64,000 nucleotides of DNA, from assembly GCF_008360935.1 (NCBI RefSeq), contig NZ_SRXO01000001.1, positions 124,001 through 188,000 on the forward strand, given 5' to 3'. Below are positions 49,319-58,032 of this stretch, piece by piece. The DNA comes from Siccirubricoccus phaeus (GTDB taxonomy: Bacteria; Pseudomonadota; Alphaproteobacteria; Acetobacterales; Acetobacteraceae). The position numbers and the translations under genes were made by a program. Numbering within the stretch: position 1 is the first letter of the stretch; each line of letters starts with the position of its first letter. Under the pieces are notes generated by a model. The model saw only the letters and a program-made list of their open reading frames with translations, made no database searches and was not told the origin of the DNA.

Positions 49319-49530
49319 CAGGGGCTCTTTCTCGGACGGCGGTGGTTCGTGGTTGCCGCCCAGAGGTAGGCGAGGGCGAGACGATTGCCAAGCGCGCGCC
49401 GCGCGAGTGACGCGATCTCGACCTCCATCGGCCGGCGGGATCGCCCCTCGCCTCGCCATGCGGTGGCCTGCCCGCCCTGCCAGGCACCGGCCGGGCCCGT
49501 GATGGCGAGGGGCGGCACAGCCATCGCCGG

Positions 49531-50502
49531 TCAGCCCTGGCGCGGGATGTTGAGGCGCTGCAGCAGCGCCGCCTGCTCGTCGCGGAAGCGCCTGGCCCAG
49601 GCGGTGGCCTCGGCCGGGCCCAGATAGGCGGGGCGCTGGTTCATCCGGTCGAGCAGCGCCAGATGGTCCGGGTCGTCCATCGCGGCGCGGATGACGGCGG
49701 CGATCCGCTCGGTCAGCGCCGGGGCCATGCCGGCGGGGCCGGCGACGCCATAGGGCACCTCGCAGACGGAGGCCGTGCCCTGCTCGATCAGCGTCGGCAC
49801 CTCGGGGTAGCCGGGCAGGCGGTCGGCGCTCATCAGCCCCAGCAGCCGCACCTCGCCGCGCTTCGCCAGCTCGCCGATCGCGGTGCTGGTCACGGCGAAG
49901 TCGAGATCGCCGGAGAGCAGCGTCGTCACCGCCTCCACATCGCCGCGGAAGGGGACGTTCTCCCAGGTCACGCCCTTCTCCTGGCCGACGCGGATCAGCT
50001 CCACATGCATCAGGCTGTACTGGCCCGGGGAGCCGAAGCGGATGCGGCCGGGACTGGCCCTGGCCTCCGCCAGCAGCGCCGGCCAGTCCTGCCACCGCGC
50101 ATCCGGCCGCACCACGATGAAGTGGCGCAGCGCGGAGACCATGGAGATCCAGGTGAAATCCTGGATGCCGTCGAAATTCATCGGCTGCATCAGCGGCAGG
50201 CGGATGGCGCCGGTGGTGATGGTGGAGAGGGTATGGCCGTCCGGCGCAGCGAATTTCAGGCGGGTGGACAGCGCCACCGTGCCGTTGCCGCCCGGGCGGT
50301 TGTCCACGACGATCGGCTGGTCGATCCGCTTGCCCATGGCGGCGGCGAGGGCGCGGGTGACGATGTCGGTGGCGCCGCCGGCGCCGAAGGGCACCATCAG
50401 CGTCACCGGCCGGCCGGGCCAGGTTTCCGCGCGGCCGGCCTTCGCCAGGACCGTGCCCGCCAGCAGCCCCGCGCCGAGGGCCAGAAGCTCTCTCCGCCGC
50501 AT
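49531..50502 (-). CDS. Tripartite tricarboxylate transporter receptor (Bug/TctC family), copy 2
   Basis: A 323-residue Bug receptor: signal MRRRELLALGAGLLAGTVLA, mature WPGRPVTLMVPFGAGGATDIVTRALAAAMG and RPGGNGTVALSTRLKFAAPDG. Divergent from the M20 amidohydrolase at 50620, so it may bind that enzyme's substrate or product. Not closely similar to copy 1. Confidence 0.9.
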   Translation of the reverse strand: MRRRELLALGAGLLAGTVLAKAGRAETWPGRPVTLMVPFGAGGATDIVTRALAAAMGKRIDQPIVVDNRPGGNGTVALSTRLKFAAPDGHTLSTITTGAIRLPLMQPMNFDGIQDFTWISMVSALRHFIVVRPDARWQDWPALLAEARASPGRIRFGSPGQYSLMHVELIRVGQEKGVTWENVPFRGDVEAVTTLLSGDLDFAVTSTAIGELAKRGEVRLLGLMSADRLPGYPEVPTLIEQGTASVCEVPYGVAGPAGMAPALTERIAAVIRAAMDDPDHLALLDRMNQRPAYLGPAEATAWARRFRDEQAALLQRLNIPRQG

Positions 50503-50619
50503 CCGCCACCCCTGTGGGTTTTCGTGCGGCGCGACGATAGGGCAAAGGGGCCGGCTGTCCAGCATTGCGAAAGCGCGGTTCCCGGGGCAGCTTTCGCAGC
50601 GCAGCAAGGGATTTCCGAC

Positions 50620-51822
50620 ATGAAGTTGATCGACACCGCCCGCTTCCTGAAGGACCTGAACGAGCTGCGGCAGATCGGCCAGTACAAGACCGGCGTGCAC
50701 CGCCCGACCTACTCGCCGCAGGACATGGAAAGCCGCCGCTGGCTGGTGGCGCGGCTGGAGGAATGCGGGCTGGAGGCGGAGATCGACGGCATCGGCAATG
50801 TCTTCGGCCGGCATAAGGGCAGCGGGCCGCATCTGCTGGCGGGCAGCCATATCGAGAGCCAGAATTACGCAGGCTGGCTGGATGGCGCGCTGGGGGTGAT
50901 GGCGGGGGTGGCGCTGGCGCGGGCGGGGCTGCCGGTGGATGTCGCCGCCTTCGCCGATGAGGAGGGGCATTTCGAGGGCGGATTCCTCGGCTCGAAGTCG
51001 CTCATCGGCATCCTTTCCGAGGAGGAGATCGACCGCAGCCGCAGCCGCAATGACGGCCAGCCCCTGCGCGAGGCGCTGGCGGCGGCGGGGCTGGCGGGGA
51101 AGCCCCGGCTGCAGCTCGACCCCTCGCGCTACAAGGGGTTCTTCGAGATGCATATCGAGCAGGGCACGCAGCTTGAGAATGCCGGGCTGCGGGCGGGGGT
51201 GGTGACGGGGATCGTGGCGATCTGGCAGTGGCGCATCACCATCGAGGGCATGCAGGACCATGCCGGCGGCACCACCATGGCCGAGCGGCGCGACGCCGGG
51301 CTGACGGCGGTAAGGCTGCTGGCGATGATCGACCAGGAGATGCCCAAGGCCTGCGGCCCGCGCAGCGTGTGGACCACCGGGCGTATCGTGCTCGACCCGG
51401 GGGCGCCGAGCATCATCCCGGGCGGGGCCGACATCCTCTTCCAGTTCCGCGACATCGACGTGCCAACGCTGGAGCGGATGGAGGACTGCCTGCGCCGCTG
51501 CGTGCAGGAGATGAACCGGCGCGAACGCTGCACGGTGACGCTGCATAACGTGAGCAAGTCGCTGCCGGCGCTGTGCGAGCCGAAGATGATGGCGGCGCTG
51601 GACGCGGCGGCGGAGAAGCTGGCGCCGGGGAAGTGGCAAAGGATGCCAAGCGGGGCAGGGCACGACGCGCAGTACATCGCCAGGGTGATGCCCGTCGCGA
51701 TGCTGTTCACGCCGAGCATCAAAGGGATCAGCCACCACTGGGCGGAGGACACCAAGGAAGAGGACCTGGCGCTGTGCTGCGAGATCCTGGGGGAGGCGGC
51801 GAAGAGCTACCTGGAAGGTTGA
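50620..51822 (+). CDS. M20-family amidohydrolase (N-carbamoyl amino acid hydrolase / allantoate amidohydrolase type)
   Basis: A 400-residue zinc-dependent amidohydrolase. Metal ligand regions: GSHIESQNYAGWLDGALGV (His and Asp), DEEGHFEGGFLGSKSL (bridging Glu pair), MHIEQGTQLENAG (His) and the C-terminal ISHHWAEDT (His). GHDAQYIARVMPVAMLF is present. In place of the usual GSHxDT the motif reads GSHIES, possibly affecting substrate choice. Acts on a ureido or carbamoyl compound. ATG at 50620. Fits the amide and ureide theme of this half of the window. Confidence 0.9.
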   Translation: MKLIDTARFLKDLNELRQIGQYKTGVHRPTYSPQDMESRRWLVARLEECGLEAEIDGIGNVFGRHKGSGPHLLAGSHIESQNYAGWLDGALGVMAGVALARAGLPVDVAAFADEEGHFEGGFLGSKSLIGILSEEEIDRSRSRNDGQPLREALAAAGLAGKPRLQLDPSRYKGFFEMHIEQGTQLENAGLRAGVVTGIVAIWQWRITIEGMQDHAGGTTMAERRDAGLTAVRLLAMIDQEMPKACGPRSVWTTGRIVLDPGAPSIIPGGADILFQFRDIDVPTLERMEDCLRRCVQEMNRRERCTVTLHNVSKSLPALCEPKMMAALDAAAEKLAPGKWQRMPSGAGHDAQYIARVMPVAMLFTPSIKGISHHWAEDTKEEDLALCCEILGEAAKSYLEG

Positions 51823-51825
51823 GGA

Positions 51826-51893
51826 AGGGCTCTGCCTTTCCTCAAACTCCATCCCGCCAAAGGCCGAAGGGCCTTTGGAAACCATGAGTTTCA
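51826..51893. repeat. Family I half element downstream of the amidohydrolase
   Basis: GAGGAAGGGC...GCCTTTCCTC hairpin, then CCAAAGGCCGAAGGGCCTTTGG-type hairpin and AAACCATGAGTTT. Sits between convergent genes. Confidence 0.8.
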
Positions 51894-51910
51894 GAACCGG
51901 GGGCGGCATC

Positions 51911-52618
51911 TTACGCGGGCTCCGCCCAGCGGGGGATGCGGGAACGGCCGCCGGCAATGCTGAGCATCTTGCGCATCAGGCGGAAGATCCAGGCGGGCGG
52001 GCGCCAGGGGCGTTCGACGATCGCCAACAAAATCCGCCGAATGACCTCCTGGTAGAGTTCGGACAAATCCACATCGGGGAGCCAGGTGGAGGGGCCAGGG
52101 AGCGCCGAGGGCATGCGCAGGCGCTTGGCGAGCATGATGCCGGCGAGGCCCAGCAGGCGAATGGCGCGGCGGAAGGCGCAGCAGATGCGATAGGCGAGGC
52201 CGTCCCAGACCGGGGCGCGATCCCGGCGCGCGACGGCAATCAGCAGCATGGCCCAGAGCCCGGCCTTGCCCCAGCGGCGGTGCGAGCGGGAGGCGGTGTC
52301 GGGCTTGCCGAATTCCGGCGGCAGGTCGGACCAGGGCGCGCGGAGGCCGCTGCGCTTCAGGGTGCAGGCGCGGAAGATGGCATCCAGCCGGGCACGCGGG
52401 CTGTCCCGCATCGGGCGGCCGGGGCCATCGGCCTGGGCGCATTTGGCCGCGGCGAAGATCGGGGCGATGGCGGCCCATTCCTCCTCAGTCAGCGGGGCCC
52501 AGGGGGTGGGTGGGGTGAGGCGCAGGATGGGGTCAAGTACCAGGCGGCGAGTGAGGAATTCGCGGGGGAGGAGGCTGGCGGGGAAGAGGTTCGAGGGGAT
52601 GGGGCGGCGAGGGCGCAT
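51911..52618 (-). CDS. Transposase-derived protein (DUF4096-like N-terminal domain), no catalytic domain
   Basis: A 235-residue protein. Residues about 38-130 match the DUF4096 domain at the N-terminus of IS5-type transposases: APLTEEEWAAIAPIF, GPGRPMRDSPRARLDAIFRA, DLPPEFGKPDTASRSHRRW and KAGLWAMLL. The rest is helical and Arg-rich; no DDE catalytic core and no terminal inverted repeats are visible. Either a domesticated gene or a remnant of an insertion. An AT-rich promoter-like region lies upstream. Confidence 0.72.
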   Translation of the reverse strand: MRPRRPIPSNLFPASLLPREFLTRRLVLDPILRLTPPTPWAPLTEEEWAAIAPIFAAAKCAQADGPGRPMRDSPRARLDAIFRACTLKRSGLRAPWSDLPPEFGKPDTASRSHRRWGKAGLWAMLLIAVARRDRAPVWDGLAYRICCAFRRAIRLLGLAGIMLAKRLRMPSALPGPSTWLPDVDLSELYQEVIRRILLAIVERPWRPPAWIFRLMRKMLSIAGGRSRIPRWAEPA

Positions 52619-52646
52619 GGGATGAGGACCGCTGGGGAATTCTGAA

Positions 52647-52675
52647 ACGTATCAGGAACTATGATCTGCTTTCAA
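52647..52675 (-). promoter_or_regulatory. Weak candidate promoter for the transposase-derived gene
   Basis: On the minus strand TTGAAA (52675-52670) is followed after 17 bp by ATACGT (52652-52647), in one of the few AT-rich patches (52640-52695). Spacing is right but the -10 match is poor. Confidence 0.3.
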
Positions 52676-52789
52676 GGAAAATAATCTTATCTACTGTGGT
52701 GGCCGCGACGGCGCTGGCGCGTCCGGATGGCGTGCCGGAGTTCGTGCGGTCGGCAGTGGCGAGCGGTGTCGTGGAGCGCGGTTGGTTCA

Positions 52790-52896
52790 ACCCTCGGTCT
52801 AAAACTCAGACCGGGGTCCGGGGCCAGGTTCTGGCCCCGGCGGGGGTGCAGGGGGCAGAGCCCCCTGCCGGGGGTTTTCGGGGGCGGAGCCCCCGC
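52790..52896. repeat. Family II half element
   Basis: AAAACTCAGACCGGGGTCCG, CCGGGGCCAG/CTGGCCCCGG hairpin, CAGGGGGC/GCCCCCTG hairpin and GGGGGCGGAGCCCCC. It stops a few bases before the hpxZ stop codon; nothing else is seen in the spacer 52619-52899 except the AT-rich patch. Confidence 0.8.
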
Positions 52897-52899
52897 CTT

Positions 52900-53274
52900 T
52901 CACTCCGGCATCAGCGAGACATGCGCCGCGACGATCCGCCACCCTTCCTCCGGAAACCGCACCCAGCTCTGGCTTTGCCGCCCGCGCCGTCCGCTGCGGA
53001 GGAATTCGGTGTTCGCCGTGGCGAAGTCGCGGCCGTAGGTGGTGATGATGGTGTTCTCCAGCGTCCGCGCCAGGCCGACCGGCGAGCGCCCGGCGCGGAA
53101 GGCGGCGATCGCGTCCCAGCCATAGAGGTTCTCGGCCGGGCCGTAGCGCAGGGTGCGGGGGTCCTTGCGGAACAGGCGTTGCAGCGTCTCGACGTCGTTG
53201 GCGATGAGGGCGCGTTCGTATTCGGCGAAGGCGGCGCGCATCTCCGTCATGGGTTCGGGGAGGTCGATCTCCAT
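52900..53274 (-). CDS. hpxZ: AtzH/HpxZ-like protein (DUF3225)
   Basis: A 124-residue NTF2-like fold protein. EIDLPEPMTEMRAAFAEYER, ANDVETLQRLFRKDPRTLRYGPAENLYG, TTYGRDFATANTEFLRSG and the terminal GWRIVAAHVSLM match HpxZ of oxalurate breakdown and AtzH of the cyanuric acid pathway. Such proteins are thought to help amidase complexes. It overlaps the allophanate hydrolase gene by one base, the arrangement seen around AtzF. Confidence 0.92.
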   Translation of the reverse strand: MEIDLPEPMTEMRAAFAEYERALIANDVETLQRLFRKDPRTLRYGPAENLYGWDAIAAFRAGRSPVGLARTLENTIITTYGRDFATANTEFLRSGRRGRQSQSWVRFPEEGWRIVAAHVSLMPE

Positions 53275-55067
53275 CAGGCCTGGTCCTTCGCTGCGAGATA
53301 GGCGCGCCAGCCGCCATGGGCGGAGATGTCCGGCGCATCGGAGAGGGAGGCGCCCTCGGCGAGGAAGCCGAGGGGCGTGCTGCCATCCGCGAGGGTGACG
53401 CGGCCGAAGCCGAGGGGTGGCGGGATTTCGGCCAGGAAGGGTCCGATGCTGGCGGCGGGCAGGGCCCAGAGCTCGGCGGCGATGGCGGTGCCGCCGGCGG
53501 CCACGCGCGCCATGCCGGGGCGGTTGCCGAGGTCGTGCAGCCGGTAGTGCGGGGCGGTGGTGGCGGCGCGGAGGAAGCGGCCGCCATGGCGGAGCATCTG
53601 CGGGTTCAGCGGCAGGCCGGACATGTGGGCGCCGATGGCGAGCAGGGGGAGTTCGTCGGCGGCGAGGTCCGGTGGCGTGGGCGGTGGCGGGGTGGGGGTG
53701 CCGAGGGCGCCGAGGGGGAGGCCCGCTGTCGCGTGCAGCGCGGCGCCTAATCCGGCGAGGCGGGGTTCGGAGAAGGCGGGGCCGATGAGGGTGAGGCCGG
53801 CGGGGAAGCCCTCGGCGGTGAAGCCCGCGGGGATGGCGAGGGCGGCCAGGTCGCAGATGTTGACGAAGTTGGTGTAGGTGCCGAGGCGGCTGTTGGCGGC
53901 GATGGGCTCGGCGGCGAGGGCGGCGAGGCTAGGCAGGCCGGGGGCGGTGGGCAGCAGCAGCGCGTCGGCGGTGGCGAAGAGGGCGCGGGCGAGGCGGCGG
54001 GCCTCGGCGGCTTCGTGGAAATCGTCCCAGGCGTCGGTGGTGCGCTTGGCGAGGCCGGCTTCGAGGATGGTGCGGGTGACGGGGTGGACGCTCTCCGGGT
54101 GGGTGGCGAGGAATGCGCGGAGGGCGGCGGTGCGCTCGGCGACCCAGGCGCCGTCATAGAGGCGGCGGGCGATGGCGAGGAAGGGGGCGATGTCGACGCG
54201 GGTGAGGGCGGCGCCGAGGGATTGGGCGCGGGCGAGGGCGGACTCGTAGAGGGCGGCGTCGGCCTGGGTGTCGAAGGTGAGCTGTTCGGGCAGGGGCGCG
54301 GCGAGGCGCCAGGCGGGCTGCGGCGCGGGGGTGGCGCGCCAGAAGGGCGGGGCGGGGCGGGAGTAGGGGTCGGCGGCGTCGGGGCCGGCGGCGACGGAGA
54401 GCACGGTGGCGGCGTCGGCGACCGTCAGGGCGAAGAGGGAAATGGTGTCGAGCGAGCGGCAGGCGGGGACCATGCCGCGGCTCGGGATCAGGCCGAGGCT
54501 CGGCTTGAGGCCGACGATGTTGTTGGCCATGGCGGGCACGCGGCCGGAGCCGGCGGTGTCCGTGCCGAGGGAAAACGCCGCGATGCCGGCGGCGACGGCG
54601 GTGGCGGAGCCGGAGGAGGAGCCGCCGGGGATATGCCCCGGCAGCAGGGCGTTGCGCGGCGTGCCGTAGGGGCTGCGGGTGCCGTTCAGCCCTGTGGCGA
54701 ATTGGTCGAGATTGACCTTGCCGAGGAGGATGGCGCCGGCGGCGAGGAGGCGGGCGACGGCGGGGGCGTCCTCGGCGGGGGTGTAGGCGTAGTCGGGGCA
54801 GCCGGCGGTGGTGGGCAGGCCGGCGCAGTCGATGTTGTCCTTCACCACGAAGGGGACGCCGTAGAGGGGGCGGTTCTGCGGGCCCTCGGCGGCCAGCGTC
54901 GCGGCGCGGGCGCGCACGGCATGGGGATCGACGCGGGTGATGAAAAGGGCGGGGTCGGCCCAGGCGGCGATGCGGGCGAGCGCGGCATCGGCGACGGCGA
55001 CGGGGCTGCCGCCGGCCGCGTGGAAGGCGGCCAGGGCGGGGAGGGTGAAGGTCTCGGGCGGCTGCAT
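53274..55067 (-). CDS. atzF: Allophanate hydrolase
   Basis: A 597-residue enzyme, amidase-signature domain (1 to about 440) plus the characteristic C-terminal domain (about 470-597). K76 (VPFVVKDNID), GGSSSGS at 148-154 and S174 in GTDTAGSGRVPA. The C-terminal block FLRAATTAPHYRLHDLGNRPGMARV and SIGPFLAEIPPPLGFGRV is typical of AtzF/DUR2-type hydrolases, which split allophanate to ammonia and CO2. Urea carboxylase is absent nearby, so allophanate must come from another amide. Coupled to hpxZ and to an upstream hydrolase. Confidence 0.94.
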   Translation of the reverse strand: MQPPETFTLPALAAFHAAGGSPVAVADAALARIAAWADPALFITRVDPHAVRARAATLAAEGPQNRPLYGVPFVVKDNIDCAGLPTTAGCPDYAYTPAEDAPAVARLLAAGAILLGKVNLDQFATGLNGTRSPYGTPRNALLPGHIPGGSSSGSATAVAAGIAAFSLGTDTAGSGRVPAMANNIVGLKPSLGLIPSRGMVPACRSLDTISLFALTVADAATVLSVAAGPDAADPYSRPAPPFWRATPAPQPAWRLAAPLPEQLTFDTQADAALYESALARAQSLGAALTRVDIAPFLAIARRLYDGAWVAERTAALRAFLATHPESVHPVTRTILEAGLAKRTTDAWDDFHEAAEARRLARALFATADALLLPTAPGLPSLAALAAEPIAANSRLGTYTNFVNICDLAALAIPAGFTAEGFPAGLTLIGPAFSEPRLAGLGAALHATAGLPLGALGTPTPPPPTPPDLAADELPLLAIGAHMSGLPLNPQMLRHGGRFLRAATTAPHYRLHDLGNRPGMARVAAGGTAIAAELWALPAASIGPFLAEIPPPLGFGRVTLADGSTPLGFLAEGASLSDAPDISAHGGWRAYLAAKDQA

Positions 55068-55906
55068 CAGGGGTGCAGCAGGTCCAGCGCGGCGCGCATC
55101 AGTTCGCCCTCAGGGGCTTCGAGCGATTGCAGGATGCGGAAATGGTCGGCGTTCACCACGGGAATGAGGTGGCCAGGGCAGTGCGCGGCGGCGCGGGCGG
55201 CGTGGAAGTCGCGGGAGTGGCGGATCAGCTCGCGGGTTTCCTTCGTGCCGTAGGCGATGGCGAGCGGCTTCGGCACCATGGGCAGGCGCATGGGGGAGAG
55301 GGCAGCGAGCTCCGTCTCCGTCAGGTGCAGCTTCTCGTTCAGATAGGTCTCGCGGATCGGGGCGAGCTCGTAGATGCCGGAGAGGGCGAGGCCGGCACTG
55401 ACCAGCGGGTGGCCGAGCGCCATGGCGGCGAGATGGCCGCCGGCGGACCAGCCGGAGAGAACGACCTTGCCGGCGATGCCGTGATTCGGCCCGTTCTCCT
55501 GGAGCCAGTCGAGGGCGGCGGTGATCTCGGCGACGATCTGGGTCAGGGTGGCGTCGGGGGCGAGGGAATAGCCGGGCAGGGCGGTGGACCAGCCATGGGC
55601 GCGGGCGCCGGCCATGAAGGCGCAGAAATCCTCGCGCCGGTTGCGCTGCCAGTAGCCGCCATGGATGAAGACGAGGCAGGGGGCGTCGGCGCGCTCGGCG
55701 GGGAAGAGGTCCCAGGCGTTGCGTTCGTGCGGGCCGTAGGCGAGGTCGAGATGGTCGGCATGGGCGGCACGGAAGGTGGCGGCGGCGGCGTTGCGGGCCT
55801 CGATGAGGGCGGGGCTGTCGGGGACGGCGCGGTTGTTGTCGTAGCAGGCGTCGCGCTCATCCTGGGAGGCGGTGGCCCAGAAGCCGGGCAGGGGGGCGTA
55901 GGACAT
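55067..55906 (-). CDS. Alpha/beta hydrolase (arylformamidase/KynB-like esterase)
   Basis: A 279-residue hydrolase of the acylamidase/arylformamidase group. Oxyanion motif VFIHGGYWQ, nucleophile elbow SGWSAGGHLAA, an Asp near SGIYELAPI and a late His in VVNADHFRI. ATG at 55906 (MSYAPLPGF) chosen on family length. It overlaps allophanate hydrolase by 1 bp, suggesting hydrolysis of an N-acyl precursor upstream of allophanate; this is inferred. Confidence 0.87.
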   Translation of the reverse strand: MSYAPLPGFWATASQDERDACYDNNRAVPDSPALIEARNAAAATFRAAHADHLDLAYGPHERNAWDLFPAERADAPCLVFIHGGYWQRNRREDFCAFMAGARAHGWSTALPGYSLAPDATLTQIVAEITAALDWLQENGPNHGIAGKVVLSGWSAGGHLAAMALGHPLVSAGLALSGIYELAPIRETYLNEKLHLTETELAALSPMRLPMVPKPLAIAYGTKETRELIRHSRDFHAARAAAHCPGHLIPVVNADHFRILQSLEAPEGELMRAALDLLHP

Positions 55907-55975
55907 GGCGGTGTTCCGATGCGGTGGCGCGGTGCGTGAGGCTTGGCGGTCTATCTTACATGGCGCTGCCGGATG

Positions 55976-56322
55976 ACCTATCGCGGCTTCGCGGCGGCCG
56001 GCCGCGCGGGGCGCCGCCACGCATGCGGCATGCGTCGCAGCGGACGGCCATCGCAACGGCGTTGTCGCCTCGAGGCGCCCTTTCGCGGGCGCTCGACGTC
56101 GCGCCGGAGGCGCGCCTCCGGCGCGACCGAGCGCCCCTCAAGCCTCGGCCATGGGGCGGTTTTCCTGTCAAGGACGAAGCCGCGCGAAGCGCGGTGCCGC
56201 TTCGCGGCATCCGTGACAGGAAAACCGCCCCATGGCGTTCGCGAAGGATCGCCTTCGACGGTGTCGAAGGCGCATGAAAGCGCCTTCGCTCGACGCTCTG
56301 AAGAGCCGCGTGGCAACGGCAT
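55976..56322. repeat. Large family V palindromic element
   Basis: Fills the gap 55907-56322. Three structures: a near-perfect long hairpin at 56087-56136 (9-bp outer stem plus a 30-nt perfect palindrome at 56098-56127); 22-bp perfect inverted arms at 56149-56170 and 56214-56235 enclosing a core shared with 11037-11085; and a CGCCTTCGAC/GTCGAAGGCG hairpin at 56250-56272. It interrupts the hydrolase and transporter genes of one presumed operon. Confidence 0.85.
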
Positions 56323-57138
56323 CTAGTGATGCCCGCCGAGCATGGCGGCGAAGCGGCGGCGCAGCGCGTTGAACTCGAGCGAGGTCGGGTCGCGCGGGCG
56401 GGGCAGCGCCACGCGCTCATCGGCGATGATGCGGCCGGGGCCGGGGGACATCACCACGATGCGGTCGGAGAGGAAGATGGCCTCCTCGATGGCGTGGGTG
56501 ACGAAGAGGACCGTCAGCTTCGCCCGGGCCCAGACCTCCAGCAGCTCCTCCTGCAAGCGCTCGCGGGTCATCGCATCCAGCGCGCCGAAGGGCTCGTCCA
56601 TTAGCACCACTTCCGCATCATTCGCCAGCACGCGGGCGATGGCGACGCGCTGCTTCATGCCGCCGGACAATTGGTGCGGATAGGCGTCGGCGAAGCGCGT
56701 CAGGCCGACCAGGTCCACGAAGCGCTTCGCCGTCGCCGTGACCTCCGCCTTCGGGCGGCCGCGGGCGGCGGGGCCGAAGCCGACATTCTGCACCACCGTC
56801 AGCCAGGGGAAGAGGCCGTAATCCTGGAACACCATGCCGCGGTCCGGGCCAGGACCGGCAATCGGCTTGCCCCACATCAGCAGGCTGCCGGTGCTCGCCG
56901 TCTCGAAGCCGGCGACCATGCGGAGCAGGGTGGATTTGCCGCAGCCGGAGGGGCCGATGAGGCAGATGAACTCGCCCTTCGCGATGCGCAGGGAAGCGTC
57001 GGAGAGCGCGGTGATCTGCTCCGCGCCGAAGGCGAAGCGTTTGGTCACGCGCTGGATGTCGAGGATGGGGAGGGGCGCCGCGCCACCCCTACCCCTTCCC
57101 TCCGCCGCAGGGCGGGGGAGGGAGGTGGCGTCATCCAT
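56323..57138 (-). CDS. ABC transporter ATP-binding protein (nitrate/sulfonate/taurine type)
   Basis: A 271-residue SsuB/TauB-like ATPase. Walker A GPSGCGKST, Q-loop MVFQDYGLFPW, signature LSGGMKQRVAIARVLA, Walker B VVLMDEPFGALDA and HAIEEAIFLSDR. The normal core starts at about residue 25 (LDIQRVTKRF); the first 24 residues (including LPRPAAEGRGRGGAAP) are encoded by a family IV half repeat. The first 8 bp overlap the permease gene. Confidence 0.93.
   Translation of the reverse strand: MDDATSLPRPAAEGRGRGGAAPLPILDIQRVTKRFAFGAEQITALSDASLRIAKGEFICLIGPSGCGKSTLLRMVAGFETASTGSLLMWGKPIAGPGPDRGMVFQDYGLFPWLTVVQNVGFGPAARGRPKAEVTATAKRFVDLVGLTRFADAYPHQLSGGMKQRVAIARVLANDAEVVLMDEPFGALDAMTRERLQEELLEVWARAKLTVLFVTHAIEEAIFLSDRIVVMSPGPGRIIADERVALPRPRDPTSLEFNALRRRFAAMLGGHH
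57081..57125. repeat. Family IV half repeat inside coding sequence
   Basis: CCACCCCTACCCCTTCCCTC then CGCAGGGCGGGGGAGGGAGG matches one arm of the copies at 39925 and 45098. It is translated as the start of the SsuB-like ATPase. Confidence 0.75.
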
Positions 57139-57922
57139 GCTGGGGGCTCCAGCGCAGCAGGCGGCGGCCAAGCCACTGCACGAGCTGGTCGGAGAGGAAG
57201 CCGAGCACGCCGATCGTCACCATGCCGCTGATGACGATCTCGGTGCGGGAAAGCTGCCGTGCCTCCATGATGATGGCGCCGAGGCCGGTCTGCACGCCGG
57301 TCATCTCGCCGACCACGATCACCACCCAGGCGAAGCCGAGGCCGAGGCGGAGCCCGGTGAAGATGGAGGGCAGGGAGGCGGGCAGCACCACCTTCCAGAA
57401 CACCGCCTGCGGGCTGACGCCGAGCATCGCCGCGGCCTCGAACAGCCGGCCTTCCACGTTCTTCACGCCGAAGATGGTGTTCAGCAGGATCGGGTAGAAG
57501 GCGCCGAGGAAGACGAGGAAGAAGGCGCTGCGCGGGCCGATGCCGAAGACGATCATGGCGAGCGGCAGCCAGGCGGTGACGGGGATCGGCCGCAGGATCT
57601 GCAGCGTCGGGTCCAGCAGGTCGCGCACCACCGCGACGCGGCCGATCAGCATGCCCATCGGCAGCGCCACCAGCGCCGCCAGCGCGAAGCCGCCATAGAC
57701 GCGGGAGAGGCTGGCGAAGGTGTGGGCCAGCAGCGTCCCGGAATAGAGGTCGTCCCAGATTCCGCCGAAGGCGAGGTCCCACCACTGCACCGCCACGTCG
57801 TAAGGCGAGGGGATGAGGCTGTAGGCCTGGCCCTGCGTCGCCAGGTGCCAGGCGAGCACGCCCAGCACCGGCGCCGCCAGGGCCAGCACCACCTGGCGCG
57901 TGGAGAGCCCCTGCGGGGTCAT
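57131..57922 (-). CDS. ABC transporter permease (nitrate/sulfonate/taurine type)
   Basis: A 263-residue SsuC/TauC-like inner-membrane permease with about six helices. The EAA-type loop EAAAMLGVSPQAVFWKVVLPASLPSIFTGLR contacts the ATPase. ALPMGMLIGR and GLGAIIMEARQLSRTEIV are family blocks. Between ATPase and receptor genes of the same operon. Confidence 0.94.
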   Translation of the reverse strand: MTPQGLSTRQVVLALAAPVLGVLAWHLATQGQAYSLIPSPYDVAVQWWDLAFGGIWDDLYSGTLLAHTFASLSRVYGGFALAALVALPMGMLIGRVAVVRDLLDPTLQILRPIPVTAWLPLAMIVFGIGPRSAFFLVFLGAFYPILLNTIFGVKNVEGRLFEAAAMLGVSPQAVFWKVVLPASLPSIFTGLRLGLGFAWVVIVVGEMTGVQTGLGAIIMEARQLSRTEIVISGMVTIGVLGFLSDQLVQWLGRRLLRWSPQHG

Positions 57923-58032
57923 GGCTGGCGCGGCCGGATGCCGCCCGCGGGCAGGTGCCCCGCGGCGTGCGGGATGCGCGGCGGCCGCCTCGCCTCTCCG
58001 GATGCAGGCCCTCCGGCGATCGGGCGCATGCG

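Noticed and set aside
48335-50545. A 736-residue minus-strand frame covering two receptor genes
   Set aside because: Only the last 327 residues resemble a protein (Bug receptor with signal peptide). The upstream part is a shadow of the second Bug gene in another frame.
51891-52478. Alternative minus-strand protein overlapping the transposase-derived gene
   Set aside because: Pro/Arg/His-rich translation without motif; the 235-residue frame has a recognisable DUF4096-type pattern.
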